Origin: Carettochelys insculpta
Taxonomy: Eukaryota > Chordata > Testudines > Carettochelyidae
Direction: 5' to 3'
Assembly (NCBI RefSeq): GCF_033958435.1
Contig: NC_134145.1
Coordinates: 33,011,501-33,075,500, forward strand
DNA: 64,000 nt
Shown: positions 47,568 to 59,470 of the stretch, one piece after another
Position numbering within the stretch: the first letter of the stretch is position 1
Layout of the letters: each line of letters opens with the position of its first letter
Position numbers and translations under genes: made by a program
Notes under the pieces: model-generated
The model's input: only the letters and a program-made list of their open reading frames with translations
Databases searched by the model: none
Told to the model about the DNA's origin: nothing

Positions 47568-47670
47568 GGTCCTTACATTCCATGTGCCCAGCCTGAAGGC
47601 TGGATTATTTTGTTGCTTGTTTGTTTTGCCTGGTGTAAGGTTAATGATCCACCTGTCGGTGATTCCCTAA

Positions 47671-48470
47671 GCCCCATACACCCAGTGGAGCAAGTGACCG
47701 TGGCGAGGCAGCACCTACTTGGCTGGGGGCTGCGCAGCTTGAGGCGGGCAGTAGCTGCTCAATGAGATCCAAAGACCTCTCCTACCATCAGAAGCAACCC
47801 CTGGTGCCTCACTGTATGCCAATCGAGAGCAGTGCCTTAATACCGGTAACTGCTGCTTCCCGTGTTGTGTCACCGCTCAGAAAGCGATGCTGGAGTGTCC
47901 TCTCCAGGGCGCAGGCCTGGGCAAGTAAGTTTGAAGAACCAGCTGATGCCCAGCAGCAGGTTCCCCCTCTCCACACCACTGACATAATCCAAGGGAAAGG
48001 CGAAAGCCAGTGCAGCTTGGCACCAATGTCGTCGCAGGAGCTGCCAGAGTGAGATTGAGCACAACTGCAAACTGCCTTAGGGGCTCCATCTCTGGATTTT
48101 TCCTCGGGGTTTACTCCCAAAGCCTTTCCCATGACTAGGTATCGCCACAAGGCAGCGGAGGTTTTAAATCAGTTTCCTTCTCCTAGGTGGGCGGCCTTCC
48201 CAGACTGATGAGCCTCATCTGCCCAAAGCAGCTGGTTTTAAGGCACCAGTCACCCGCCTTCGCCCCTTCTCCTGTCAGTGCAAACAGTTTCGCCAGGCTT
48301 AGAAACTAAGCCACACGTGAAGGCCAGGAGCTGGACTTCGGTTGTCAGAGGCTATTGGAGACGCACGCCATGGGAGCATTTTATAGATAGTGGGAGCTTA
48401 TCCCCGCTATCACCCCCGGCTATGGCAACCCTTAAAACCACTATCTTGAAACCACTATTACCACTATAAG
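47671..48470 (-). other. GC-rich stretch, possible 5' end of the LINE
   Basis: It directly abuts the endonuclease region and is richer in GC and CpG than the surrounding intron, falling back to AT-rich sequence near 48480. No first ORF is recognisable and no target duplication was found. Confidence 0.4.
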
Positions 48471-48893
48471 CAGAACTAAACAGTTCCCACTTCTGTAGGA
48501 GATGAAGGTGTACTTTTAGTTTAGATCATGCATTTTGGCCCCTGCAGGTATCTTGACCACTTGTGAGATGGGTTTGTCAATTCAGTCACTGAGGTACTGG
48601 CAAAAGAGAAGTGAACATATTTTTTCAATGTGTGAGCAATCTGCACTGCATAGATCTCTCAGGCATCAGGTAAGTGGGAGGTATTTGCATCCTAATCAAC
48701 AGCCCTATCCTCTAAGTGGCCCAAATGTCACCAGCTGCCAGCTGTATATTTTCCTCCATTTGTATCTAGGCACTGCTGAATACTGATTTGTGAAAACTGC
48801 TAGTCTGTAATTGTATTCTAATTCAGTCACATACCATATAAGTTACTTAACAGTATTTTACCTCTTGGAAATTGAAAAAATGCTTTAACTTAC

Positions 48894-49041
48894 AATTACT
48901 TCCAGTTTTCCCTGAATGTCATGTGACTTGATAACCCAATTGACGGACTTTTTACACTTGAGGATAAGTAGCAGGTCCCTGACAAGCGTGACGTCTGGCT
49001 GAGATGGTCTAATGTCAATGATTATATCCACCTGGAAAGCA
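48894..49041 (-). CDS. TGFBR3: TGFBR3 exon w3: orphan domain
   Basis: The first base completes the split Ser codon (AG|T), followed by GCT TTC CAG GTG GAT (A F Q V D). The exon ends in phase 0 with GTA ATT before the donor GTAAGT. The acceptor is ACATACAG. It encodes about 49 residues that include IDIRPSQ and LKCKKSVNWVIKS, which align with human residues about 247-295. It has no long open frame of its own and was found by matching splice phases from both neighbours. Nothing unusual is seen in it. Confidence 0.95.
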
Positions 49042-50105
49042 CTGTATGTGGAAAATAAAGACAAAAGTAAGACCAGAATGCCAGAAATTTTCAGCTATCA
49101 ACCTTCTTCCAACATCAAGTTTCCAATGTCTGGCCAGCTGATTAAAATGCTGGAGATTATCCCAGGCAACACAACATGTGCAAAGCAGATTGTTATTTTA
49201 CACACACTAAAATGATTTTACATAACAGAATCAACTGCTTTTTCAGACTAATACTTATTGTTCAGTATCGTATCTCTTATTAACAGAAAGCTTTGTTACT
49301 TCTTTTGGCTATTATTTAAGGCAGATTAAATTGAACCACTAAGTTTGCTTTCTGATATTTTTTTCTCACTGCAGCCTGACAACACTTAAATATACAATTA
49401 TTTCAGTTTTCTATTGGTATAGATATATTAAAAATCAGAATCACCCCATCATACTAAAAAAAACTAGGTAAGTCCAGCAACACTAAAAAGTGGAAAAATT
49501 AAAATTTAGTAAAATGTCTGCCTGTGCAGTTAAGCTGTGGAAATTCTTTTTACTTAGAATTTTGCATATCTTTTAGAAGTATTAAACTCTTGTGTTTAGT
49601 TTCCAATACTTCTGGATATATAGTTACTTCAAAACGAAGCAAACAGGCATCCAACCCACTAATTCCTGGAAAATTGAGGAACATAATCCAGATTTTTAAC
49701 AGTGCAGAAAAATAAGTAGAGCAAGTGGATTTGTGTGCAGCAATAGCATTTCCTCATGCAGAATATAAATCCAGTTAAAAAAAAAATCTTCATTTTCATC
49801 AAGTCAGACCATAAAAGTGTGCTTGTTGCCAAATAATGGGCCTCAATCAACCTTTCCATTTTTCTTTAAAATACAACAGCCTTTTTCTTGACTCCTGTAG
49901 TTAGGTACATGTCCTTCTTAGCTCCTGTGGGTTTCTATGTAGCCTAATGTAATGGGCACATACTTTGCAAAGATAGCTGCCCTTTCAACATGGGACAGCA
50001 TCTGGACATGTGACAGGATTGAGGCAGATACTTAATTAGTACGCTTCTTTTTTAATCATAAATTTCACTAGTACAGGTTTACCAGTAGCTTAGCACACAG
50101 TTTAC
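49042..50105 (-). other. TGFBR3 intron between exons w2 and w3
   Basis: 1064 bp, AT-rich. No repeat recognised. Confidence 0.85.
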
Positions 50106-50274
50106 CTGTAGGGATTGGAGTTTGGAGTGATTAATTCAATAATATGAACTTCTCTTTCTTGATCTGTGGCAGACAAAAGGCAGCCCTCTGCTGTCTTGGG
50201 TTGTAGATATCCCGCAAGGTAATTCAGAGAGAGGAAGTTCTTTTCTATGTTGCACGTAGGGGGAAAAACTTGAT
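50106..50274 (-). CDS. TGFBR3: TGFBR3 exon w2: orphan domain
   Basis: The exon starts after the acceptor CCCCAG with AT CAA GTT, completing the split Asp codon (G|AT), and ends in phase 2 (TAC AG) before the donor GTAAAC. It encodes 55 full codons with two cysteines (in PTCNIEKN and AEGCLL) at the positions found in human, followed by HIIELITPNSNPY. It matches about human residues 190-246 and belongs to the orphan domain. The acceptor is preceded by a run of C and T (the complement of the G/A run at 50275-50290), which forms the polypyrimidine tract. Confidence 0.96.
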
Positions 50275-50394
50275 CTGGGGGGGGAAAAAAAGTAGGCACC
50301 TATACATAGATATATACGTATATACTCTCACCCAACTTAAGTGTTTCACTTAAAGGCATCACTTCCTTGTAATCCTGACATTACGTAAGTGTAG

Positions 50395-51020
50395 ATGGAA
50401 CACTAACAATCTTGAAAAAAATGTAGAGAAGTACACATATCTGGGGAGCAACATAACGTATGATCTAGACTATAAAAAGAAAATAGCAACTAGAATAGTA
50501 AAAGCAAGAGCAACTTTGAAGGCGATGGATAAAATCTGGAAAACCAAAGTGATTATCTTAGGAATGAACATGAGCACCTTGAAAATGTGTGTATTCGGCA
50601 GCTTGTGGTATGGATGTGGGACACAGGTGATAATGAAAGATTTGAACAGTATTGGCATTGAAGAGGAATTGTTATAGAAAGATCCTGAGAACAGGATGGA
50701 TGCAGAAAGTCACCAACAAGGAATGATACAGGAAGACACAGCTGAAAGAGAACCTACTGCAAGTTATACAATGCAAGTTACAGCTATTCAGACATATTTG
50801 CAGAATGAATGATGAATGAAAAATCAAGACTCTGGTATTCGGCATAATGTACCGTTCAAATAGGAGAGGCAGACCCCACAGAGAATGGGTAGATGATATA
50901 GCAGATTGATGCAGAGCTAGTCTACAGAAACTAAGCCACTCTGCACTGGACAGGGCAAGATGGGAGCAAATAGTGAGAGAGGCATCACACACCAACGGTT
51001 GTTGATGATGAGATAGTACA
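50395..51020 (+). mobile_element. RTE-type LINE 3' fragment, degraded
   Basis: Closely parallels 56785-57395 of the second copy ('atgatctagactataaaaag' against 'atgatctagactgtaagaag', 'aaggcgatggataaaatctg', and others), but with stops and frameshifts. It ends with 'tgttgatgatgag', a short trinucleotide tail as in RTE elements. Confidence 0.75.
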
Positions 51021-51069
51021 CCAACAATCTTGGAAAAAAATGGTGTTACTATTCTAACAATACAGGACA

Positions 51070-51215
51070 TATCTGAAGCAAAAACTATAAATTGCTGTAT
51101 TTATTTGTCTTTACTTTCACTATACTGTACTTATGGAAAACATAACTAAAATTTACTTATGGTTAAAATGCCAGTTATTTGAGAGTTCTGGATAATAAAA
51201 TGCTGGATATGAAAG
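51070..51215. repeat. Tigger/pogo-like fragment, sister of 55600-55770
   Basis: 'ctttactttcactatactgt', 'taaaatttacttatggttaa' and 'atgccagttatttgagagtt' align with 55660-55745 with few changes. The 'ttatctgagagttccggat' wording resembles Tigger termini. Confidence 0.5.
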
Positions 51216-51896
51216 AGTTTACTGTATTCTCAGTTTTCTTACTGTGTGTGTTTAACCATACCTTGCATACAGCCAGTTACTTGGTTTTCTCTATATACTC
51301 CCTTTACCTTGTTTGTATGAATATTCATACAGCAAGAGGGAAAACTGATTTACAAAGTCAGAAAAGTTAGAGTGAAGATTCAATGGCAAATATGGTACAT
51401 GAAACTACTTAACTTTTTTTTTCTTTTAAATACTGCTGAGATTTCAATTTGATGGTGGCCTTTTGACTACGTGATGCAAAACAGAAGCAGTAGTTTTGGG
51501 GGCCAGATTTTTAAATGGGACCTTTAAAGTTGCATTCAGAATACCAGCATTTCCATAAATACCTTTTATTTCTGTAGGACCTTCCATCTAGGGAAGTGAA
51601 AGTTACTAAACGTAAGACTTCATCCTCATTTTACAAATGGAGACACTGTGGCACAGAGATCTTACGTGCCATATCCAAGGTCATACAATAAATCAGTATC
51701 AAGAAAAGAAACTCCCAGTTCTTTATTTTACTCACAAAACTATCCTTTCAAAATCAGTAGTATGATGAATAGCTATTGTGCAGACAATATTGCACAACAG
51801 ACTTGGAAACTGAGCTAAAGCCACTTGTAACATTTGATTATAATGTGGCTGACACATCTTTCAAGCGGCTTCTAGTTTGATACATAACTTCACAGG

Positions 51897-52256
51897 GGCC
51901 ATTTCTACACACGCCACTTTTTCCGAAAGCAGCATGCTAATAAACATCCTGGAAAATGCTAATGAGGTACAGATGTAAATTTCCAGCACCTCATTAGCAT
52001 ATGGTCACATGAATCTGAGTCCGGAAGAAGCTCTCCTGGACTCCAAAACTGTGTGTAGAGGCGTGGCCCCCGGGGCATCTCCCAGAAGGAAATCCTCCTT
52101 TTGGAACCCCCTTCTTCCTGAAATTTCTTTTGAACTTGATTCATGTGACTGTATGCTAATGAGGCGCTGGAAAGTTACATCTGCACCTCATTAGCATTTT
52201 CTGGGCCATTTATTAGCATACTGCTTTCAGAAAAAGTGGCATGTGTAGAAAAAGCC
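51897..52256. mobile_element. MITE with 29-bp inverted repeats
   Basis: The left end GGCCATTTCTACACACGCCA and the complement of the right end GGCTTTTTCTACACATGCCA continue as CTTTTTC on both sides. The interior repeats 'ctcattagcat' in both orientations. No convincing target duplication. Confidence 0.7.
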
Positions 52257-52259
52257 ATA

Positions 52260-52575
52260 GAGTATAGCAGCCGTTACTTTGAAAACACTTTGTTAGTGTC
52301 TACACAACACAAACGCTATTTTGAAAATTATTTTGAAACAGCAATTGGCTTATTTCAAAATAGATAAGCCTCATTGCACAAGGAATACCACCTATTTCAA
52401 AATAGCTATTTTTGAAATACGGGCTGTGCATGCAGGGAAGAGAGTCTGTTTTGAAATTCATTTCGTGCGTAGCAGCGTTATTTAGAAATGCGCTATTTTG
52501 AAATAAGCTATTCCAGAAAAATCTCTTCCGGAATAGCTTATTTCAAAATAATGCTGCTGTGTAGACATAACCATA
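52260..52575. mobile_element. Palindrome-rich 'tatttcaaaata' element
   Basis: Many copies of 'tatttcaaaatag' and its inverse. The right end complement GGTTATGTCTACACAGCAGC matches the 'gtctacac' termini of the other foldback elements, and the left end is near 'gtgtctacacaacac' (52298). It abuts the MITE to its left. Confidence 0.55.
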
Positions 52576-54417
52576 GAAAGTCCTGCAGTCCCTAGGCACA
52601 GCGGAGCCAGCTGAAAAGGCTCCTTTCCCCACTCCTGAACAAACCTTCCTTTGAACACTCTCTGCTGCCTCCTCTTGAGAATCTTTCTATAGAAACTATA
52701 TGAGATTATAGTTATGCCGGCTTTCCAACAGAGCACTCCCTTCACATCTGTTATGTGCCCTGCCAGATGATGAGCCCTCAGTGCAGCTGTGATTCTGCCA
52801 GCTCCTCCCACGCAGGATGGAAAATGAACCTGAGATGATGCATACGGAAATCAAATTAATATATACAGACAGATGAGAGCTATTTAATCCTCAGCACCAG
52901 CTCTGCAGGACCTTTCATGCTATAAATTAATTGCCTCTCAGTAGGTCATGGATGATCACCACATGTTTCCTATCATTAGCCACCGCAAAGAGCTTGATTC
53001 CTGTTCCTGGCATCTTCATTAAGCATTGCTAGAATTTTCAGTCAGTTTCTCCCATGGCTACTGCTACTGAGACTTCTCATGCTGGGCCTATTCCTGATGG
53101 TACACACTCCCTCTGCTCTTCATTTTAACACTGTCTCACTGGCTATTTGACATATACATGTAGTTTCTTTTTTTTTTTCCCCTCATATAACTTTATTCAT
53201 GGCAGTGCTAGTTTCCATGATACTGATTGTAACAGAAGATAAAAGGAACCTCATGCTGCTTTGGTCATTACGTTGTAGTTTATGATTTTTTTCATTGTCT
53301 GAGAGTGGGATTGTCCATTTTTAATAAGTTATTTAATTGGTATATAAAAATGATTTATGGAGGGGCTGGTTTACAGCCTCTCCACCTTCCTGTCCTCTCC
53401 GGACAATACGACTATGGAATTTGTTGTGAAATGTACTTGGAAAGAACATATGATAGCGTCTCTTGTCAGACTATAGAGATGCTGTGAAACACAGTTTGCC
53501 ACCACAGTTCTGCAATGTAGCTGGCAGCTGCATCATCTTCAGATTCTGCCTGTTTGCTTGGATTAATGTGTGGTACTATACACTGGGACTGGTGGTTTCT
53601 CTGGGCAACACCTCCATTTTAGATGAGAGAGGTCGCTCTCTGCTACATTGTGCATGATTGGGGTGTTACCTTGGGGGTCTTGGCCAATGTGCCCGAAATT
53701 GGACACAGCTGGACAGCCCCGGCTTAAGAGTATTAGGAGACACTACTTAGATCACCTTTTCATTATTGCCATGGTTTTATAATTCTGCTGTAAAAATTCT
53801 GTCCAACTGGATCTTGTCTTTCAAAGTCTAAGTCTGGCAGAAGAGAGAAGTTTGGGATTTCAGCCCAGGAGCAAGCAGATGAATCTCTCTTGTCACTCAC
53901 GTTGATGGTTTAACTCTTCTTTTACACACTGCTAGTCCAGAATGTTGAAGAGAACACAGAAGTCTCAGCTTTAAAAGGGTACCAACAGAGGGGATTTAAA
54001 ACTACTGAGGAAACCTTGTGACCCAACAACTCTTCAGTGTGAGTGGAGTGGGGAGAATTTTGGAGGGCTCTTCCAAAGAAGCACGTGGCATGAGGAAGGG
54101 GCAGACCAGAGAGAGATCAGTGGTGACTCTGACTTCAATCAGCAACCCCAAAACAATTAAAACAATTCAGCATGAAACTCTGTAGATGAACTAGCAAAGG
54201 CTTGAATGTTAATTCAACAAAAAATCTGCAAACCAGGTGGCATAGCACCACTTTCTACTTCCACACACACTTATCTCTGACAAAGAAATTAACTACAAGG
54301 CAGGTACACCCAAAATTCATGGAGCTTATTCTCACAAGATTTCTGAGCAACAAAACCAATAACTGTAAGAAATGATTGAAGGAATAATTAGTATCTACAG
54401 CAACAGCATGCAATAGG

Positions 54418-55053
54418 CCATGAGTTGGCAACCAAAATAGCAAGAAGAGCCATTTTTTTCAAATTTGGTTAAAAAAAATCAATAATTCAAGAGCCACAAT
54501 GCATGTGAATATGAGACATTAATATATAATGGCAAACCATACTTTCCGTAACACCTATTTTAAGAACAGCGCACAATGATTTGTAATGTGATACACATTT
54601 ACTGCAGGGTATTCACAAATTTTTACATATTCTATTTTCCTCACACATTGTGTTTGTATTCCTATCTTCATGACTTTCACTCCTGAATAATTATGCCAAT
54701 TTTACTTCATGTTTAATCTCAGTTTTCTTTTTTAAGATGCATGTTGCCCTTTATAGTAGGAATGCTGCAAGCTTCCTTTTCAAAATCAAGACTTCATTAG
54801 CAACATGATCAAAACACAGCTGCAGTATCATATCCCACAGTGCACTGCACACATTAAAGGGGGAGTTATCCAACATTTCAAGATCACATATCATTTGCTA
54901 TTTAGATATGAGTTGTTCATTGCTGGGCTTTTAGATGTTCGCCATTTATCAAATAATCAGAAGGTTTTTTTGTTTTGTTTTGTTTTGTTTTACGTTGCAA
55001 TTACAGCATTGGGAAACACAAAGTCCTTAAAGAGCCGCAGCTTGCAGGCACAT
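54418..55053. mobile_element. hAT-like element flanked by a 12-bp direct repeat
   Basis: CATGCAATAGGC occurs at 54407-54418 and 55051-55062, wide enough to hold an 8-bp hAT duplication (GCAATAGG). The interior begins 'tgagttggcaaccaaaat' and has 'agagcc' motifs at both ends ('aagaagagcca' and 'aaagagccgcagc') typical of amniote hAT MITEs. A (TTTTG)n tract lies at 54965-54991. Confidence 0.6.
54965..54991 (+). repeat. (TTTTG)n tract
   Basis: About four to five TTTTG units. Confidence 0.85.
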
Positions 55054-55429
55054 GCAATAGGCTATTTGTTAACTGATGCTAACCAAACCCAGGTCGCATC
55101 CTAGAGAAATTTCAGCATTTGTACCAGCAACACCTGAATACATTTCATCTCATAAACGTGTTGTACACTCTGTATCCCAAAATGTGCATGTTTTCTCCTC
55201 ATGTGTGGCTGACTAAGATTTTATTTAGGGAATAGTTCCACTGACAGGTCAGTGAAAACACAATCCAGTCTCACTCTCTGGACACTGGTAAGACAGTGAT
55301 CAGACTGTTCCTCAGTTCTTTTCTGGGTTCCTCTTCATTTTTTGCAGTAACACCATTTCATGTATATTTCCTTGGCCCAGGATTTCAGTAGAGTTTGTCT
55401 ACATTCTGATTAGGCCTTTCCATGTGATC

Positions 55430-55790
55430 TCTAGTCTACCAGTTCCATTATAAAGTAAATTCTTTTGTATCCAGCAGCACTGGGATGAGGAGGTTGCTGG
55501 ATGTTCAAATATTCTGGATAACAGAGAGGTATACTTGACAATGCATAATACTAAAGAAAAACAAGATTAGATATTAAGAAACAAATAAAAATGTATGCAG
55601 AGTACTTTATTTACCAAGCACAGTGATACTGTACGCTGTAAACTTATACTGTATTTATTTGTATTTACTTTCACTACACTGTACTTCTGGAAAATCCAAC
55701 TAAAATTTACTTATGGTTAAAATGTCAGTTATCTGAGAGTTCCGGATGATGGAATGAGAATGCAGTAACCTCTTCCATATCCGGCAATGT
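55430..55790. repeat. Tigger/pogo-like degraded element
   Basis: The left side has 'ggttgctggatgttcaaata' and 'ttctggataacagag', and the right side has 'agttatctgagagttccgga'. The right half is repeated at 51070-51215. No intact ends. Confidence 0.4.
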
Positions 55791-56087
55791 GTGGCATCTC
55801 CAGGATTTTGTATGCTCTTAGCCCTAACCTGGTTTTCTAGATGTCCACCCTTCCTTCAGCAGCCATTTCTTTCTTCACCAGTGTTTTCTTAGAACAGCAA
55901 AGTTAGAAGTGGTTTTGTCCACGGAAAGAGCCTTCTTTTTCAGGTGCCAGTCTTCACTCTCCCTATCACTGCATAAATTTTTTGTTCAAGTTTATTCACA
56001 TTATTATTGGGGCCCAAACATTTGAAAAAGATGAGCTTTCCTGGGCCAGATACTGCTTCCTTTACTCAGTCCTTTGGAAATCAGGTA

Positions 56088-56396
56088 CAGGCTGAACCTC
56101 TCCAATCCAGCACTTCCTTGTTTGGCAATATCTGTAATCTGGCATGATTATAGTCGGCCAAACAACAAACTGCGGCTAAGTTTCCTTGGGTCTCAAAGTC
56201 TGTTTACAGCCACCAGTTCTGGTTCTGTGTTTTTTGCTGTTATTTAGCTCTAGCCCTAAACATCTTCTACGAGCCCTGTAAGCAATGGAAGTTTTGGTAA
56301 TGCTGCCAGACTATATTGACCTCCTGCATTCTGGAAAATTCTCTCTTTCGGCACTGGTCAGGTCCCATGGGTGCTGGACTAGAGAGGTTCAAACTG
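56088..56396. mobile_element. TA-flanked MITE with 25-bp inverted repeats (Tigger-like)
   Basis: The left end CAGGCTGAACCTCTCCAATC and the complement of the right end CAGTTTGAACCTCTCTAGTC both continue CAGCA. TA lies on both sides (56086-56087 and 56397-56398). A TA duplication and CAG start suit the Tc1/mariner group, pogo/Tigger branch. No transposase. Confidence 0.7.
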
Positions 56397-56401
56397 TACT
56401 A

Positions 56402-57415
56402 CCCAACACAAGCGTACGTGATTGAATCAGGTGCCCTAATTCATACCAAGTAGAATATGCGGGGAGTTGGGAACTTGGTTTAAAACAAGTAGGGGTATGA
56501 GACAAGGAGATCCAATATCGCCAAGTATCTTCATTGCACATCTGGAGAGAGCGATGGAGAAGATCAAGGAAGAGGTAGAAGGGATATCTGTCCATGGGAA
56601 AAGAATTAACAACTTGAGGTTCGCGGATGATATAGTTATCATTGACGAAGATGAGGAGAAGCTAGTGAAAATGGTGCAGGTGTTAAACAAAGAAGGGAAG
56701 CGATACGGACTGATTATGAACATTGATAAAACAAAAACAATGGTATTTGGAGAGAAGGAAATAGGAAGGAAGATCAGTGTCGACAGTATTGAACTAGAAA
56801 ATGTAGAGAAGTTCACATATCCGGGGAGCAACCTAATGTATGATCTAGACTGTAAGAAGGAAATAGCGATTAGAATAGCAAAAGCAAGAGCGAGTTTGAA
56901 GGCGATGGATAAGATCTGGAAAAGCAAAGCAATTAGCTTAAGAACGAAGCTGGGCATATTGAAAATGTGTGTATTCAGCAGCATGTTGTACGGATGCGAG
57001 ACATGGGGGATAACGGAAGATTCGAAAAGAAGAATATTGGTATTCAAAAGGAGTTGTTATAGAAAGATTCTGAGAATAGGATGGATGCAGAAGGTCACCA
57101 ATGAGGAATTATATAGGAAGATACAGCTGAAAGAGAACATGTTGCAGAAGGTCATACAATGGAAGCTACAACTATTTGGACATATTTACAGAATGTATGA
57201 CGAATGAAAAATCAAGACCCTAGTATTCGGCATAAGGGATGGTTTGAATAGGAGAGGCAGACCTCACAGAGAATGGATAGATGATATAGCAGATTGGTGT
57301 GGAGCTAGTCTACAGAAACTAAGCCACTATGCACTGGATAGGGAAAGATGGAAGGAAATATTGAGAGAGGCATCAGACAGCAACGGGTGCTGAGCTCATG
57401 GTTATTTATGATGAT
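56402..57415 (+). mobile_element. RTE-type LINE 3' fragment with RT C-terminal half
   Basis: Starts next to the TA-flanked MITE and ends in a (GAT)n tail (57408-57424). A 246-codon frame (56467-57207) carries GMRQGDPISPSIF (RT motif B) and LRFADDIVIIDEDEE (catalytic motif C), then the C-terminal region with FGHIYRM. The first half of the RT and the endonuclease are absent. The frame stops at 57207 although similar coding sequence continues to about 57390, so it is a dead copy. Confidence 0.8.
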
Positions 57416-59470
57416 GATGATGAAGAATCAACTCCCACTGCAGGGGAAATTGAGGATGCTTTAAACTTTTCAGGAGCCAATCAGAGCTTGCAGGCTGGGC
57501 TTTGGGTAGCGAAACCATTGGCTCAAAATCCTGAAAACCTCTTATCCAGTGTATGTTGCATTTTGTCCAATTTTGTGTCTCAGCAATTCTCTTTTTAAAT
57601 TTGCAGGGAAGGGTACTGCAAAGGGACACTGTGAATAATGGATCTTCTTGCCATATGACTGCGTTGGTCCATATGCTGAAGAAATCTGATTTCACTCTTC
57701 AGCCCATTTGAGGATTTACATTTCGTATCTTGCCAGGAATTAAAAGACATTTTGAATCTAAAACTCAAATAGCGTTACAGTTCAACTTGTTTGGAGGAAC
57801 TCCTTGAAAAAAGGTCTGTCGTGGCTGCTTGCCAACCCCCATCCCATGTGGCTATTCCTGGTTGTATTGTGGTATTCAACGTTTTTTAACTGGAGCCAAG
57901 TTTCTTACACATTTAACTACTTATCTGATTGAAGATTTGCAGATCAACCTACAACATTCAGTCAGATTTTGAAGGACCTAATTAATTGTTCATTTCTACA
58001 GCATACAAACAACTACCACCTGCATACATACATTCCAAAAGCAGCCGTGAAGGCAGTTCAGTTTAATAAACTAATAAATATATTTCTGAGTGACTCTCTG
58101 GCATTGAAGTCTCAGACTGGTGCCAAGTAGAAAAGAAATCAAACAGGGGAATACCTGCAGAAATTTGGCAGGTTTTGGCTAAAACCAACACAAGCACATT
58201 CTGATTTGTGGGGGCAAGAATCACTGATCAGGAAATGAAGTGATCACGTGCAGGAGTATGGGAAAGCATATTTTCTCCACACAGTCTTGGTTAACTGGCT
58301 AGGTGAATTAGAGGGTAATTTCATCTTTTCCAACATTACTGCAGGTGCACTGCTGAATTAGGCAGCCCACTTGTTCTTGTAAATGCCATATGTTTATTGC
58401 TAGTATTATACAGTCCCTGGATAGCATTCTGTGCCAGTTTTACAATACCAGGGCATTGCCAGCTGTGCTGAAGACAAAGCCCTCACTTTGATTATCTCTG
58501 GACTGTGCTCAGTCTGTAGCTCAGTAATATTTACAGTGTGTTTTGGACCCAACATTGCTTTAACCCACAACTCAGATTATGCATCCAGAGCACTAAATGA
58601 AGAGAAAGTTGCAGCAAATTTGTGAATGCCTCTGACTTTTTCTGATTCCAAATGGTTTATGCAGAATACTTGTCACCCTCCACCTATCAGCTAGGCCTAC
58701 AAGAACATTATTCTTCCTAGAAAGCTGCACTCAGCAGTACCCTTCCTCTTTATGAAGACATCAGGTGTTATGACCTGTGACATGAAAAGGTGTGCAACTG
58801 CCTTTGTTAGTGAAAGAAGTTGCTGACTGAACTGGTAAATGCAGGAAGTATCCTCCAGGTCAGCATCACATAGCAACTCTCTGACAGAGTGAAATCCAAA
58901 AATAAAGCAGCTGTGAAAGAGTTTACATTATTTCAAATGAGGTTGAATCCTTGAGACTACAAAGTACATGTGTCAACCTGGGGGACACTTATCTTTCAAA
59001 ATGGTGCAAGGAAAAAAATCTTTGTGCAAAGCAATCTAGTCCTAGTCTATATCTTGGGTAAAGCAATAAAGCAAAAAAAGTTCAGTGACTTTCTGGTTAG
59101 CAAAAGTAAATCCCCATCTGCCACAGTTTCTGACAGTCAGTGCTTCAAAGAAGAGTAAAGACTACCCGAGTAGTCAGCATGATTCATTTATCAACTAAAA
59201 ATGCAACTGCTTAAACATTTGACTCTGCTAATGGCATCTGGACATTTCCAATCCCAAATAAGGTACCCAAAGCCCTACAAAGAACTCTAAAACATGGCCT
59301 GATATCCAGACTTATTGCCCTCTCCCCTCATGCTCCTTTAACTACGTCTCAACCATTCTGAAATAACTGATATTATATTTAATTAAGACAGAATGTAAAA
59401 TGCAAACTATAATGCACCCCATTCTCACCATCCTGCTGTCACGCCCTGTTGTGTTAAATGAAAATCTTAC

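Larger units (their letters stand above)
43690..47670 (-). mobile_element. Broken non-LTR retrotransposon (APE endonuclease, RT, zinc finger)
   Basis: In transcript order on the minus strand the element shows an AP-like endonuclease (47567-46668), the start of the RT (46392-45946), the RT core and C-terminus (45806-44719), a foldback transposon insertion (44042-44718) and a C-terminal cysteine-histidine finger (43999-43742). Stops and frameshifts separate the pieces, so it is inactive. A GC-rich stretch up to about 48470 may be its 5' end. The clade is unresolved. The endonuclease resembles the widespread copies annotated in animals as craniofacial development protein 2-like. Confidence 0.8.
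38444..48893 (-). other. TGFBR3 intron between exons w3 and w4
   Basis: 10.45 kb. Contains foldback copies D (39128) and E (44042), a degraded MITE (about 40935-41170), a CR1 tail (about 41935-42055), a poly-A run (42819-42838), a CT/T tract (42908-42935), a SINE piece (43525-43635) and a broken LINE (about 43690-47670 or further). Nothing specific in 39770-40930 or 42060-42800. Confidence 0.85.
50275..59470 (-). other. TGFBR3 intron between exons w1 and w2
   Basis: 9196 bp. Contains two RTE copies (50395-51020 and 56402-57415), two related Tigger-like pieces (51070-51215 and 55430-55790), a MITE (51897-52256), a palindromic element (52260-52575), a hAT-like element (54418-55053) and a TA-flanked MITE (56088-56396). 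Nothing recognised in 52600-54400 or 57420-59470. Confidence 0.85.

Noticed and set aside
50672..51070. 132-codon minus-strand frame
   Set aside because: Antisense of the degraded RTE fragment.
56436..57047. 203-codon minus-strand frame
   Set aside because: Antisense shadow of the RTE reverse transcriptase on the forward strand.
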